From: Mycolicibacterium crocinum
GTDB taxonomy: Bacteria; Actinomycetota; Actinomycetes; Mycobacteriales; Mycobacteriaceae
NCBI RefSeq assembly: GCF_022370635.2
Contig: NZ_CP092362.2
Coordinates: 3,658,001 to 3,722,000, forward strand
Direction of reading: 5' to 3'
DNA: 64,000 nt
Positions 34,954-44,838 of this stretch are shown one piece after another. Position 1 is the first letter of the stretch. Every line of letters begins with the position of its first letter. A program made the position numbers and the translations under genes. A model generated the notes under the pieces. That model was not told the origin of the DNA and made no database searches. It worked only from the letters and a program-made list of their open reading frames with translations.

Positions 34954-35961
34954 TCAGCCCTGATGGACTGCAGTATCAACGCTGTCCAGGCCTCGGACGA
35001 GCGCCCGATGCACGGCGCTGCGTCCCAGCGGAATCTTGAACCCGTTCTGATTGAGCGGCCGGGCGCCTGACAGTGCCTGCTCCGCGGCGGCACGCAGCAC
35101 CGTGTCCTCGGGTGGCCGTCCGATCAACACCGCCTCGGCCGCGGGTACACGCCACGGCATCGGGGCAACGCCGCCGAGGGCGACTGCCCCCGACACGATC
35201 ACCCCACCGCTCACCTCGATGCCCACCGCGGCCGACACCAATGCAAAGGCGTAGCTGTGCCGGTCACGCAGCTTCAGGTACCACGAGTGAGCCGCGTACG
35301 GCGACGGCGGCAGCTCGATGGCCGTGATCAGTTCGGCTGGCTGCAAGCAGTTTTCGCGCTGGGGCGTGTCACCGGGCACGGTGAAGAACTCGGCGATGGG
35401 AATACTTCTGCTGCCGCCGGGTCCCTGCACATGCACAACCGCATCGAGGATTGTCAGCGCCACGGCCATGTCGGAGGGGTTGGTCGCCACGCAGTGCGAA
35501 CTCGTTCCGAACAGCGCATGCTCGCGGTTGAACCCGTCGAGTGCCGCGCATCCCGAATCCGGGACGCGCTTGTTGCACCGGTCGAACTCGGTCTGCATGA
35601 AGTACGGGCATCGAGTCCGCTGCAGAAGGTTGCCGCCCACTGTCGCCATATTGCGCAGCTGTGTGGTGGCCCCGCTGAGAATTGCCTGCGACAACACCGG
35701 ATACCGGCTGCGGACCAGCGGGTGGTTGGCCAGCGCACTGTTGCTGACCCCGGCGCCGATGCGTACACCGCCGGCTTCGGTGCTCGCCACCTCGGTCAGC
35801 CCAAGACGCCGGATGTCGACGAGTGCAGGTGGTTGCAGCACACCGTTCTTCATGAGATCAACGAGGTTGGTGCCACCTGCGAGATAGGCGCCGCCGGTCT
35901 CGGCAGCAGAACGGATCGCGTCATCAACCGACACCGCGTGCCGAAAGTCGAAGGTCCTCAC
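34954..35961 (-). CDS. FAD-binding subunit of a molybdenum hydroxylase (PaoB-like)
   Basis: The product is 335 aa from a GTG (35959-35961) overlapping the stop of the 2Fe-2S subunit. The FAD motifs AYLAGGTNLVDLMKNG and ATVGGNLLQRTRCPYF are present. Four cysteines (118, 129, 138, 157; RTRCPYFMQTEFDRCNKR and later) match the insert that binds an extra 4Fe-4S cluster in PaoB of periplasmic aldehyde oxidoreductase. The subunit passes electrons from the Fe-S clusters to FAD. Confidence 0.88.
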   Translation of the reverse strand: MRTFDFRHAVSVDDAIRSAAETGGAYLAGGTNLVDLMKNGVLQPPALVDIRRLGLTEVASTEAGGVRIGAGVSNSALANHPLVRSRYPVLSQAILSGATTQLRNMATVGGNLLQRTRCPYFMQTEFDRCNKRVPDSGCAALDGFNREHALFGTSSHCVATNPSDMAVALTILDAVVHVQGPGGSRSIPIAEFFTVPGDTPQRENCLQPAELITAIELPPSPYAAHSWYLKLRDRHSYAFALVSAAVGIEVSGGVIVSGAVALGGVAPMPWRVPAAEAVLIGRPPEDTVLRAAAEQALSGARPLNQNGFKIPLGRSAVHRALVRGLDSVDTAVHQG

Positions 35962-36503
35962 CGCGAGGTCGCCTCCGCGGCCGCGGCGACGGCATCGACG
36001 ATGTTCGAGTACGCACCGCACCGACAGATGTTGCCCGCCAACCGCTCCCGGATCTCACTCTCGGTGAGCGCGGGGCGGCCCTCGAGCGCGGCGCGTCGAT
36101 CACCCTCGAATGACGCCGCGGACAGATCACCGCGCGCATGCTCGCGCAACATTGCATGTGCCGACGAGATCTGCCCCGGAGTGCAGTAACCACATTGGAA
36201 ACCGTCGTGGTCGAGGAACGCCTGCTGAACAGGGTCGAGGACCTCCCCGTCAGCGATGCCCTCGATGGTCGTCACCGCCGACCCGTCGACCGACACTGCG
36301 AGAGCCAGGCAGCTGACGATCCGTTCACCGTCGAGGGCCACCGTGCAGGCACCGCACAAGCCGTGGTCACACCCCTTCTTCGTTCCGGTCAACGCGAGTC
36401 GTTCACGCAGCAGATCCAGTAGCGTGGTGCGGACGTCGACCGACAGACGGTGTTCAGTTCCATTGATGTCCAGGACGATATCTCGCTGCGGGTTCGTGCC
36501 CAT
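35958..36503 (-). CDS. 2Fe-2S subunit of a molybdenum hydroxylase (PaoA-like)
   Basis: The product is 181 aa from the ATG at 36503, which shares a base with the stop of the catalytic subunit (TGATG). The N-terminal plant-type cluster motif GCDHGLCGACTVALDG and the C-terminal cluster motifs CGYCTPGQ and NICRCGAYSNI give two 2Fe-2S centres. No twin-arginine signal is visible at the chosen start, so the complex may be cytoplasmic, unlike PaoABC of E. coli. Confidence 0.9.
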   Translation of the reverse strand: MGTNPQRDIVLDINGTEHRLSVDVRTTLLDLLRERLALTGTKKGCDHGLCGACTVALDGERIVSCLALAVSVDGSAVTTIEGIADGEVLDPVQQAFLDHDGFQCGYCTPGQISSAHAMLREHARGDLSAASFEGDRRAALEGRPALTESEIRERLAGNICRCGAYSNIVDAVAAAAEATSR

Positions 36504-38779
36504 CACCGTTCCCTCATCAGTTGCTCGACAGTGATAGGCAGGTCGCGAATGCGGCGGCCCGTGGCATGGAAGATTGCGTTGGCGACCGCCGCGGCAACAC
36601 CACACACACCGATCTCGCCAATGCCGCGAACGCCGATCGGGTCCAGTGCAAAGTCCGGTTCGTCGATGAACGTGATGTCGAAGTCAGGCCGGTCTGCATG
36701 TGTCGGCACGTAGTACTCGCCGATCAACTGAGAAGTCCGAGCGTCGTAGGGCACCTGCTCCATCAGCGCCATGCCCACGCCGAAAGTGATGCCGCCCATG
36801 ACCTGATTACGGGCCAGCGCCGGGTTGAGCACCCGCCCGCAGTCCATCACCGCGACCCAGCGCGTCACGGCGGCCCGTCCGATTTCCTCGTCCACTTCCA
36901 CCTCGCAGAAGTGGGCGCCGAATGATTGCGAGACACTGTCCCGCTGTTGCCCTCCATCGACCGAGGCCGAGAAACTCAGCTCGTCCGCATACCGCTGCCC
37001 GCCGCACGCGATCAGCTCGGCGACGCTCACCCGGTGCCCTGCCGACACCACGTCACCATCGATGACCTGAATCTCGTCCGTTCCGTTGAAGGGCGTCGTC
37101 TCGTCGGCGCGCAGCAGCGCGCGCAGGCGGTCTTTCCACTGCGTGGCAGCGGCATGAACAGCCGAGCCGACCGTAGCCGTCGTCTGCGACGCTCCGCTGT
37201 ACGGGGCGTCGGGAAACAACGAGTCACCGGAATCGAAGGTCACTTGGGACAGTGACAAGCCGGCTGCATCCGCCGCGACCTGGCACATGACCGTGCGCAC
37301 TCCGGTGCCGATTTCGTGGGTGGCAGAGGCGAACTGCACCGACCCGTCGGCGGCAGTCGCGACACTGCACGACGCGGGCATCCGGCGGCCCGGATACGTC
37401 GCGGTGGCCATTCCCCAGCCGAGTTGAATCCCGCTGTCCGACAACGATCGCGGCTCACGCGGACGCTTGTCCCAGCCGAACCGCTGTGCCCCGAGTTCAT
37501 AACAGTCCAGAAGGTGTTTGCCCGACCACGGCTTGCCGCTGGCCTGGTCGACATCGGCATGGTTGCGGATTCGAAGGTCCAGCGGGTCCATGTTCAGTTC
37601 GACGGCGAGTTCGTCCATCGCGGACTCCAGGGCGAACAGACCCGGCGCCTCGCCCGGTCCTCGCATGAAACATGGTGTCGGCTCATTGATTCGCGCGACC
37701 CGGTGCGAGACCACCAGCCGCGGTGTCTGATACAAAATGCGACTGGAGAGCCCTGCCGGCTCACAGAAGTGCGCGACCGTCGAGGTCTCGGTGAGCGTGT
37801 GGTGCTCAACGCTGTGCAGGGTTCCACCGTCGTCCGCAACGAGTGTGACCTGCTGTCGGGTGCGAGGGCGGTGCCCCGTCGAGGAGAACATCTGATTGCG
37901 GCTCAGAACGAGTTTGACTGGACGCTCGACCTCACGGGCAGCGACCGCGCACAACGCCACGTGCATCCACAGAAAGCTCTTGGCGCCGAACGCTCCTCCC
38001 ACCAGGGGCGACAGAATCCGAACCTCGGATTCGGCCATGCCGAGGTAGGCGGCGAGCGCAGCACGCTCGCCGGCCAGCCAGCGGCTCGCGTCGTGGACAG
38101 TCAGTTGCGTCCCGTGCCACTGGGCAATCGTGGCCGACAGCTCGATGGGATAGTGCGCGTTCAGCGGTGTGGTGTACTGCGCGCTCACGCGTGCGGCCAG
38201 ATCGGGTTCAGCCTGCGGCCCGCGACGGTCCTGCAGCTTTTCCTCGTCCAGCTTGACGAAATGGTCGGGCAGGTAGCTGCCGTATCGGATCTCGCCGTCT
38301 TTCTCGTCCGGCGGCTGCGCATTAGCCAGCACGGAATCGATATCCGAGGCGGCCGGTCGGAGTTCGTAGCGCAGATCGAAGAGAGAGGCCGCGTACGTCG
38401 CGTGTTCCGGCGAATCAGCGACCACCACGGCCATGTGCTGGCCGACATGCTGCACCGTGAGATCGGACAACGGCGGCCGGCGTTCCATCGGCAGGTGGAA
38501 GGTGGCCTCAACCGGCAACCGGTGCAGCACAGGGCAATTCAATGGGGTGAGCACGTGTAGAACACCGGGGGCCGTGGCGGCACGCGTGGCGCTCTCGCGT
38601 AGGGAGTCGGCTGTCGCCGTCCCGCTGGTGATCTGAGACTGCACCACGGTGGCATAGACCAACCCGTCGAACACATTGTCCGCCGTGTACCGGGCTCGAC
38701 CGGTTACCTTGTCTCGACCCTCGACTCTGACGACAGCTTGCCCGGTCCGCCGAGCTGAATTCATTCCGTCATTGTGCAT
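36503..38779 (-). CDS. Molybdopterin-binding catalytic subunit of an aldehyde/xanthine-type dehydrogenase
   Basis: The product is 758 aa from the ATG at 38779, coupled to the tsnR-like stop (TGATG); a second ATG is 5 codons on. The catalytic glutamate lies in GVRGIGEIGVCGVA, and cofactor segments LVGGAFGAKSF and GEAPGLFALESAMDELA are present. The substrate is likely an aldehyde or N-heterocycle; the sequence does not decide. It is the first gene of the hydroxylase trio (large, 2Fe-2S, FAD), and no maturation factor is nearby. Confidence 0.9.
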   Translation of the reverse strand: MHNDGMNSARRTGQAVVRVEGRDKVTGRARYTADNVFDGLVYATVVQSQITSGTATADSLRESATRAATAPGVLHVLTPLNCPVLHRLPVEATFHLPMERRPPLSDLTVQHVGQHMAVVVADSPEHATYAASLFDLRYELRPAASDIDSVLANAQPPDEKDGEIRYGSYLPDHFVKLDEEKLQDRRGPQAEPDLAARVSAQYTTPLNAHYPIELSATIAQWHGTQLTVHDASRWLAGERAALAAYLGMAESEVRILSPLVGGAFGAKSFLWMHVALCAVAAREVERPVKLVLSRNQMFSSTGHRPRTRQQVTLVADDGGTLHSVEHHTLTETSTVAHFCEPAGLSSRILYQTPRLVVSHRVARINEPTPCFMRGPGEAPGLFALESAMDELAVELNMDPLDLRIRNHADVDQASGKPWSGKHLLDCYELGAQRFGWDKRPREPRSLSDSGIQLGWGMATATYPGRRMPASCSVATAADGSVQFASATHEIGTGVRTVMCQVAADAAGLSLSQVTFDSGDSLFPDAPYSGASQTTATVGSAVHAAATQWKDRLRALLRADETTPFNGTDEIQVIDGDVVSAGHRVSVAELIACGGQRYADELSFSASVDGGQQRDSVSQSFGAHFCEVEVDEEIGRAAVTRWVAVMDCGRVLNPALARNQVMGGITFGVGMALMEQVPYDARTSQLIGEYYVPTHADRPDFDITFIDEPDFALDPIGVRGIGEIGVCGVAAAVANAIFHATGRRIRDLPITVEQLMRER

Positions 38780-39531
38780 CAGTTGCCGGCGGCGCGCTGG
38801 ACGCGCGCGCTCTGATAAAGGCAAATAGCCGCCGCGGCAGCAACATTCAAGCTTTCCGCGCTGCCGGTCATCGGGATGGTCACCCGGTGATCGGCCAGTG
38901 CCGCCACCTCAGGAGACAGTCCCTGGGCTTCGGCGCCGAACAGCCAAGCGGTCGGTGCGCTCAACGCGGCGTCATCCAGACTCAGTTCGCCGTCCAGCGT
39001 GGTCGCCAGCACCTGCAGGCCCGCGTCCCGCAGGCCCGAGATGACGGCTGCGGTGTCGTGCGCGACGACCACCGGCACCGCGAAAATGCTGCCCGCCGAA
39101 GACCGTAAGACCTTGCCGTTGTAGGGGTCCACGCTGTGCCCGGCGAACACCACCGCGGCGGCTCCCATCGCATCGGCCAGCCGGATCAGCGTGCCGGCGT
39201 TCCCGGGTTCCGACACGTCGACGGCGACCACCACCAACTGTGGCCGACCGGCCAGCACGGCAGCGACATCGTGGTCGGGCAGTGTGCACACCGCAACCAG
39301 TCCCGAGGGCGTCACCGTCTCCGACAGCGCCTTCGCCGCCCGCTCGGTGACCTCATGCACGACCAACCCGGCGAGCAGCTCGGCGTGGCGCGCAGCGGCG
39401 GCCTCGGTGGCGAACACCTCGACGACCAGACCCCGACGTGCCGCCGCCTCAACGAGGTTGGGACCCTCGGCTAAGAAGCGCCCAGCACGACGACGCCCGG
39501 TGTGGCGCTGCAATTTAACTGCAGCCGCCAC
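38779..39531 (-). CDS. SpoU/TrmH-family RNA 2'-O-methyltransferase (TsnR-like)
   Basis: The product is 250 aa from the GTG at 39531. The C-terminal SPOUT knot shows AVDVSEPGNAGTLIRLADAM, then GSIFAVPVV, then WLFGAEAQGLSPEVAALADH, then PMTGSAESLNVAAAAAICLY, the SAM-binding motifs. The frame stays open upstream to a CTG at 39576 that would overlap the rplT stop (CTGA) and adds LTERSARV, which resembles relatives, so the true protein may be 15 residues longer. It follows rplT. Confidence 0.9.
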   Translation of the reverse strand: MAAAVKLQRHTGRRRAGRFLAEGPNLVEAAARRGLVVEVFATEAAAARHAELLAGLVVHEVTERAAKALSETVTPSGLVAVCTLPDHDVAAVLAGRPQLVVVAVDVSEPGNAGTLIRLADAMGAAAVVFAGHSVDPYNGKVLRSSAGSIFAVPVVVAHDTAAVISGLRDAGLQVLATTLDGELSLDDAALSAPTAWLFGAEAQGLSPEVAALADHRVTIPMTGSAESLNVAAAAAICLYQSARVQRAAGN

Positions 39532-39572
39532 CCGGGCGGATCGTTCAGTGAGTGCCTCTGACTCCCGAATTG

Positions 39573-39962
39573 TCAGGCGGCTTCACCGGAGGGAGCGTTG
39601 ACATCCTCCGGCAGCGCCTTCTTGGCGACCTCGACCAGTGCGGTGAACGCGGCGGGGTCGCTGACGGCGATCTCGGCGAGGTTCTTGCGGTCGACCTCGA
39701 CGCCGGCGGCCTTCAGGCCCTGAATCAGCCGGTTGTAGGTGATGTCATTGGCGCGGGCTGCCGCGTTGATGCGGGAGATCCACAGCTTGCGGAACTCACC
39801 CTTGCGGGCACGACGGTCCCGGTAGGCGTAAGTCAGCGAATGCAGCTGCTGCTCTTTGGCTTTGCGGTAGAGCCGCGAGCGCTGGCCGCGGTAGCCCTTC
39901 GACGCCTTCAGTACTGTGCGGCGCTTCTTCTGGGCATTGAGTGCGCGCTTCACGCGTGCCAT
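39573..39962 (-). CDS. rplT: 50S ribosomal protein L20
   Basis: This 129-aa protein begins MARVKRALNAQKKRRTVLKA and contains RGQRSRLYRKAKEQQLHSLT and RDRRARKGEFRKLWISRINA, the hallmark L20 sequence. It binds 23S rRNA early in 50S assembly. It is third in infC-rpmI-rplT, 50 nt after rpmI. No L20-binding leader could be identified by eye. Confidence 0.98.
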   Translation of the reverse strand: MARVKRALNAQKKRRTVLKASKGYRGQRSRLYRKAKEQQLHSLTYAYRDRRARKGEFRKLWISRINAAARANDITYNRLIQGLKAAGVEVDRKNLAEIAVSDPAAFTALVEVAKKALPEDVNAPSGEAA

Positions 39963-40012
39963 TGCGGTGTTCCTATTCTCGTTGGGTCAAAAAGTTGAGG
40001 GGGTTACGGCGC

Positions 40013-40207
40013 TTAGCCGTTCAGCATCGCGTTGATGCGCTTGGCATCGTTGGGCGCCACGACGGTGCGACCGTCCAGGCGCCGGGTGCGCTTGGTGGCC
40101 TTGTGCTCGAGCAGGTGGCGACGGTTCGCCTTCTGCCGCACGATCTTCCCGGTGCCGGTCTTGCGGAAGCGCTTCGAAGCTCCGCTGTGAGTCTTGGCCT
40201 TGGGCAT
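40013..40207 (-). CDS. rpmI: 50S ribosomal protein L35
   Basis: The protein is 64 aa, starting MPKAKTHSGASKRFRKTGTG and ending in RRLDGRTVVAPNDAKRINAM-type sequence, a standard L35. The ATG lies 12 nt after the infC stop, so the two are co-transcribed. Confidence 0.98.
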   Translation of the reverse strand: MPKAKTHSGASKRFRKTGTGKIVRQKANRRHLLEHKATKRTRRLDGRTVVAPNDAKRINAMLNG

Positions 40208-40219
40208 TGGTCCTCAGTT

Positions 40220-40822
<603 letters not shown>

Positions 40823-40908
40823 GGGGCCTCCCTGGTTCGGTTTCTCTTCAGACCACGCGGCGTTCACACTGGGGAACAGCCGGGGAGAAACCACGCCATC
40901 AGCGAGAA

Positions 40909-40929
40909 GGCCCTGCATGTAGCAGGGCC
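40909..40929 (-). promoter_or_regulatory. Hairpin in the infC leader
   Basis: GGCCCTGC and GCAGGGCC form a perfect 8-bp stem with a 5-nt loop, about 87 nt upstream of the infC start codon. On the transcribed strand it is followed by TTCTC rather than a T run, so it is not a plain terminator. It may be part of an attenuator or leader control of the infC-rpmI-rplT operon. Confidence 0.4.
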
Positions 40930-41105
40930 CAGTGCCGACCGATCACGGCTGACGCCGCCTGCGAAACCGCAGAACAGATACCCTTGCGGTACCTGCGACC
41001 GGACCGTTGTACCTGCGGAAACATCCGTGGCCGACGGTGGGAGTGGGACTCCACTTGCTGTCCCTGGCGTACGCCGGGACGGTCGTGCATGCCAGTCTAG
41101 CAGGC

Positions 41106-41441
41106 ATGACAGATCCAATTAACATTCGCGACCTCGCCGAGATTCCCGCGGTCGAGGTGATCACCCGCGCCGCGGTCATGCTGATGAGCGCTGCGGCCGA
41201 GAAAATTGGGCTGTCCTCCCCCGATCCCGACGCCAGCGAACATCGCGACCTCGACGAGGCCCGTCGGCTGATCACCGCGCTGGCCGGCCTGGTGACCGCT
41301 TCAGCGGAGTACCTCGGCCCGCACGCGGGCCCTGTGCGCGACGGACTGAAGAGCCTGCAGTTGGCGTTCCGGGAAGCCAGTGCGGCCCCGGACGAACCGG
41401 GTAGCGGGCCGGGCGAAAAATATACGGGTCCTGTCTGGTAG
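41106..41441 (+). CDS. DUF1844 family protein
   Basis: The product is 111 aa from the ATG at 41106 (MTDPINIRDLAEIPAVEVIT). It is helical and acidic, with the DUF1844 pattern AAVMLMSAAAEKIGL, then DLDEARRLITALAGLV. Such proteins are small, cytosolic and of unknown function. The gene is divergent from infC, and lysX follows 46 nt downstream on the same strand. Confidence 0.85.
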   Translation: MTDPINIRDLAEIPAVEVITRAAVMLMSAAAEKIGLSSPDPDASEHRDLDEARRLITALAGLVTASAEYLGPHAGPVRDGLKSLQLAFREASAAPDEPGSGPGEKYTGPVW

Positions 41442-41487
41442 CGCACCACAGACATTTCGCATGTCGAAGTAATATCCTCGCGGCACT

Positions 41488-44400
41488 ATGACCGTCACCA
41501 CGAGTCGGCCAACGTCACGGTTCCGCTGGGTGCCCGCCGCAGCCGGTTGGATCATCGGCGTGATCGCGACGCTGTCGCTGTTGTCGAGTGTGTCGACGAT
41601 CCTGCGGCACGCCATCCGCATACCGCGGGAGTTCATCAACAGCTACCTGTTCAACTTCCCCGACACCAGCTTCGCGTGGGCCTTCGTCCTTGTTCTGCTG
41701 GCCGCCGCACTCGCGGCGCGCAAACGCATCGCGTGGTGGATCCTCGTCTTCTACATGCTGGCCGCGTCGGTCTGGAACATCACCGATCTGGTGACCGGCG
41801 ACGAGTCGGCGGCCGTGGACGCCGGCGAAGTCATCGGCCTGACCTTCCACGTCGCCGCGGCCGTCGCCCTGGTGCTGGCCTACAAAGAATTCTGGGCCAG
41901 GGTGCGTCGCGGCGCCCTGCTCAAGGCGGCCGCAACGCTGGTGGCCGGCCTGGCCGTCGGCACCGCGATCGGCTGGGCGCTGCTCGAATTTTTCCCCGGC
42001 ACGCTGGCCCGTGAAGACCGGTTCCTCTACGCGCTCAACCGGGTCAGCGCGTTCGCCGGCGCGGGCTCCGAATCCTTCACCGGTCATCCGCACACCTTCG
42101 TCAACGCGCTGCTCGGCCTGTTCGGCGCGGTTGCCCTGATGGTGGCCGCGATCGTGTTGTTCCAATCCCAGCGTGCCGAGAACGCCCTGACCGGTGAGGA
42201 CGAATCCGCGATCCGCGGACTGCTGCAGGCGTACGGCAAGAACGACTCGCTCGGGTACTTCGCCACCCGCCGCGACAAGTCCGTGGTCTTCGCCGCCAAC
42301 GGGCGCGCCGCCGTCACCTACCGCGTCGAGGTCGGGGTCTGCCTGGCCAGCGGCGACCCGATCGGCGACCCACGAGCCTGGCCGCAGGCGATCGCGGCGT
42401 GGCTGTCGCTGTGCCAGGAGTACGGCTGGGCACCGGGCGTGATGGGCGCCAGTTCCACAGGTGCGCAAGCATTCCGCGAGGCCGGCCTCAATGCCCTGCA
42501 GCTCGGCGACGAGGCGATCCTCTACCCGGACCAGTTCCACCTGTCCGGATCAGATATGCGGGCCGTGCGCCAGGCCGTGACCCGGGCCCGTCGCGCCGGG
42601 CTGACGGTGCGGTTCCGACGGCACCGTGACTTTTCCTCCGACGAGATGGCCGCCGTGATCGCGCGCGCCGACGCCTGGCGCGACACCGAGACCGAACGCG
42701 GCTTCTCGATGGCGCTGGGCCGACTCGGTGACCGTGCCGATGGTGACTGCCTGTTGGTGGAGGCCGTCCACGACGAGAACGACGTCGTGGCGATGCTGTC
42801 ACTGGTGCCGTGGGGCACCAACGGACTGTCGCTGGACCTGATGCGTCGCTCACCGCAGTCCCCCAACGGGACCATCGAGCTGATGGTCACCGAACTGCTG
42901 CAGAACGCCGAAGACCTTGGCGTCAGCCGGGTTTCGCTGAACTTCGCGATGTTCCGGGCGGCCTTCGAGCAGGGTGCCCAGCTCGGCGCCGGCCCGGTGG
43001 CCCGGCTGTGGCGCGCCGTGCTGGTGTTCTTCTCCAAGTGGTGGCAGCTGGAGACCCTGTACCGCTCCAACATGAAGTACCAACCGCATTGGGTGCCGCG
43101 GTACGCCTGCTATGAGGACGCCCGGCTGATCCCGCGGGTCGGCGTCGCATCCGTCATCGCCGAGGGTTTCCTGGTGCTGCCGTTCTCCCGGCGCACCAAG
43201 CAGCACACCGGCCACTACTCGTCGGTCCCCCAGGACCTCGCCGCCTCCGGACGGCTGCACGCCGACGGCACCGCCCCCGACGCCGCCGACGATCCCGCCC
43301 GCGACCCCGAAACCGGGCAGCGCGATCGACTTCCGGACCAGGTCCGGGTGCGGATGGCGAAGCTGAAGACGTTGCAGCGCAACGGGATCGATGCCTACCC
43401 GGTCGGCCAGCCGCCCACTCACACGATCGCCCAGGCGCTGGACGAGGCCGACGGCGTCACGCTCAGCGTCGCGGGACGCATTCTGCGCGCCCGCGACTAC
43501 GGCGGCGTGGTGTTCGCGCAGTTGCGCGACTGGTCAGGCGATGTACAGCTGCTGTTGGACAAGTCCACACTCGACGGTGCGACCGAAGACTTCGCCGCCG
43601 TCGACCTCGGCGACCTCGTCGAGGTGACCGGCCACATGGGCTTCAGCAAGAACGGCACCCGCTCGGTTCTGGTCCAGCAGTGGCGCATGCTCGGAAAGTG
43701 CTTGCGCCCCTTGCCCGACAAGTGGAAGGGCCTGCAGGACCCGGAGGCCCGAGTGCGCGCCCGCTACGTCGACCTCACCATCAACGCGGGCGCCCGCGAC
43801 CTGATCCGCGCGCGCAGCAATGTCTTGCACTCGATCCGGAACACCCTGTTCGACAAGGGCTTTCTGGAAGTCGAGACGCCGATCCTGCAGCAGATCCACG
43901 GCGGCGCCAATGCCCGGCCGTTCAAGACCCACATCAATGCCTACGACCTGGACCTGTATCTGCGTATCGCCCCCGAGCTGTACCTCAAGCGGTTGTGCGT
44001 GGGCGGCGTTGAGCGAGTCTTCGAGTTGGGCCGGGCGTTTCGCAACGAGGGCGTCGACTTCAGCCACAACCCGGAGTTCACCCTGCTCGAGGCCTACCAG
44101 GCGCACGCGGACTACCGGGTGTGGATCGACGGCTGCCGCGAGCTGATCCAGAACGCCGCGATCGCCGCCAACGGCTCCGCGGTGGTCATGCGGCCCCGCG
44201 CGGACGCCCCCGACAAGCTCGAGCCGGTGGACATCTCCGGGGAATGGGTGGTCAAGACCGTCCACGACGCCGTCTCCGAAGCCCTCGGCGAACAGATCGA
44301 CGCCCACAGCGATCTGGCCACCCTGCGACGGCTGTGCCACGCCGCGAAGATCCCGTACCTGACCCACTGGGACGCCGGCGCGGTGGTGCTGGAGCTCTAC

Positions 44401-44784
44401 GAACGATTGGTGGAGGACACGACCGAGGCGCCGACGTTCTACACCGACTTCCCGACGTCGGTGTCCCCGCTGACCCGGCCGCACCGCAGCAAGCCGGGGG
44501 TCGCCGAACGCTGGGACCTGGTGGCGTGGGGTGTCGAGTTGGGCACCGCCTACAGCGAGCTCACCGATCCGGTCGAACAGCGGCGCCGCCTGCAGGAGCA
44601 GTCCCTGCTGGCCGCCGGTGGTGATGCCGAAGCGATGGAACTCGACGAGGACTTCCTGCAGGCGATGGAGTACGCGATGCCGCCGACCGGTGGCCTGGGC
44701 GTCGGCGTTGACCGAGTGGTCATGCTAATTACCGGACACAGCATCCGGGAGACACTGCCGTTCCCGCTCGCCAAGCCGCGTTAG
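41488..44784 (+). CDS. lysX: Bifunctional lysylphosphatidylglycerol synthase / lysyl-tRNA synthetase
   Basis: The protein has 1098 aa. Residues about 1-230 hold membrane helices, followed by the DUF2156 transferase domain that adds lysine to phosphatidylglycerol (RGFSMALGRLGDRADGDCLL, then LDLMRRSPQSPNGTIELMV). The C-terminal half is a class II LysRS: OB fold (VAGRILRARDYGGVVFAQLR), motif 2 (FRNEGVDFSHNPEFTLLEAY) and motif 3 (GLGVGVDRVVMLI). In mycobacteria LysX gives resistance to cationic peptides and acid. It lies next to infC as in M. tuberculosis. Confidence 0.96.
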   Translation: MTVTTSRPTSRFRWVPAAAGWIIGVIATLSLLSSVSTILRHAIRIPREFINSYLFNFPDTSFAWAFVLVLLAAALAARKRIAWWILVFYMLAASVWNITDLVTGDESAAVDAGEVIGLTFHVAAAVALVLAYKEFWARVRRGALLKAAATLVAGLAVGTAIGWALLEFFPGTLAREDRFLYALNRVSAFAGAGSESFTGHPHTFVNALLGLFGAVALMVAAIVLFQSQRAENALTGEDESAIRGLLQAYGKNDSLGYFATRRDKSVVFAANGRAAVTYRVEVGVCLASGDPIGDPRAWPQAIAAWLSLCQEYGWAPGVMGASSTGAQAFREAGLNALQLGDEAILYPDQFHLSGSDMRAVRQAVTRARRAGLTVRFRRHRDFSSDEMAAVIARADAWRDTETERGFSMALGRLGDRADGDCLLVEAVHDENDVVAMLSLVPWGTNGLSLDLMRRSPQSPNGTIELMVTELLQNAEDLGVSRVSLNFAMFRAAFEQGAQLGAGPVARLWRAVLVFFSKWWQLETLYRSNMKYQPHWVPRYACYEDARLIPRVGVASVIAEGFLVLPFSRRTKQHTGHYSSVPQDLAASGRLHADGTAPDAADDPARDPETGQRDRLPDQVRVRMAKLKTLQRNGIDAYPVGQPPTHTIAQALDEADGVTLSVAGRILRARDYGGVVFAQLRDWSGDVQLLLDKSTLDGATEDFAAVDLGDLVEVTGHMGFSKNGTRSVLVQQWRMLGKCLRPLPDKWKGLQDPEARVRARYVDLTINAGARDLIRARSNVLHSIRNTLFDKGFLEVETPILQQIHGGANARPFKTHINAYDLDLYLRIAPELYLKRLCVGGVERVFELGRAFRNEGVDFSHNPEFTLLEAYQAHADYRVWIDGCRELIQNAAIAANGSAVVMRPRADAPDKLEPVDISGEWVVKTVHDAVSEALGEQIDAHSDLATLRRLCHAAKIPYLTHWDAGAVVLELYERLVEDTTEAPTFYTDFPTSVSPLTRPHRSKPGVAERWDLVAWGVELGTAYSELTDPVEQRRRLQEQSLLAAGGDAEAMELDEDFLQAMEYAMPPTGGLGVGVDRVVMLITGHSIRETLPFPLAKPR

Positions 44785-44838
44785 CCAGCCGCAGTCGATT
44801 CACAGCGACCCGCCAGGAAACGTCGGCACCATGAGAAC

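Noticed and set aside
39963..40012. L20-type riboregulator between rpmI and rplT
   Set aside because: The gap is only 50 nt and shows no structure resembling an L20 binding site.
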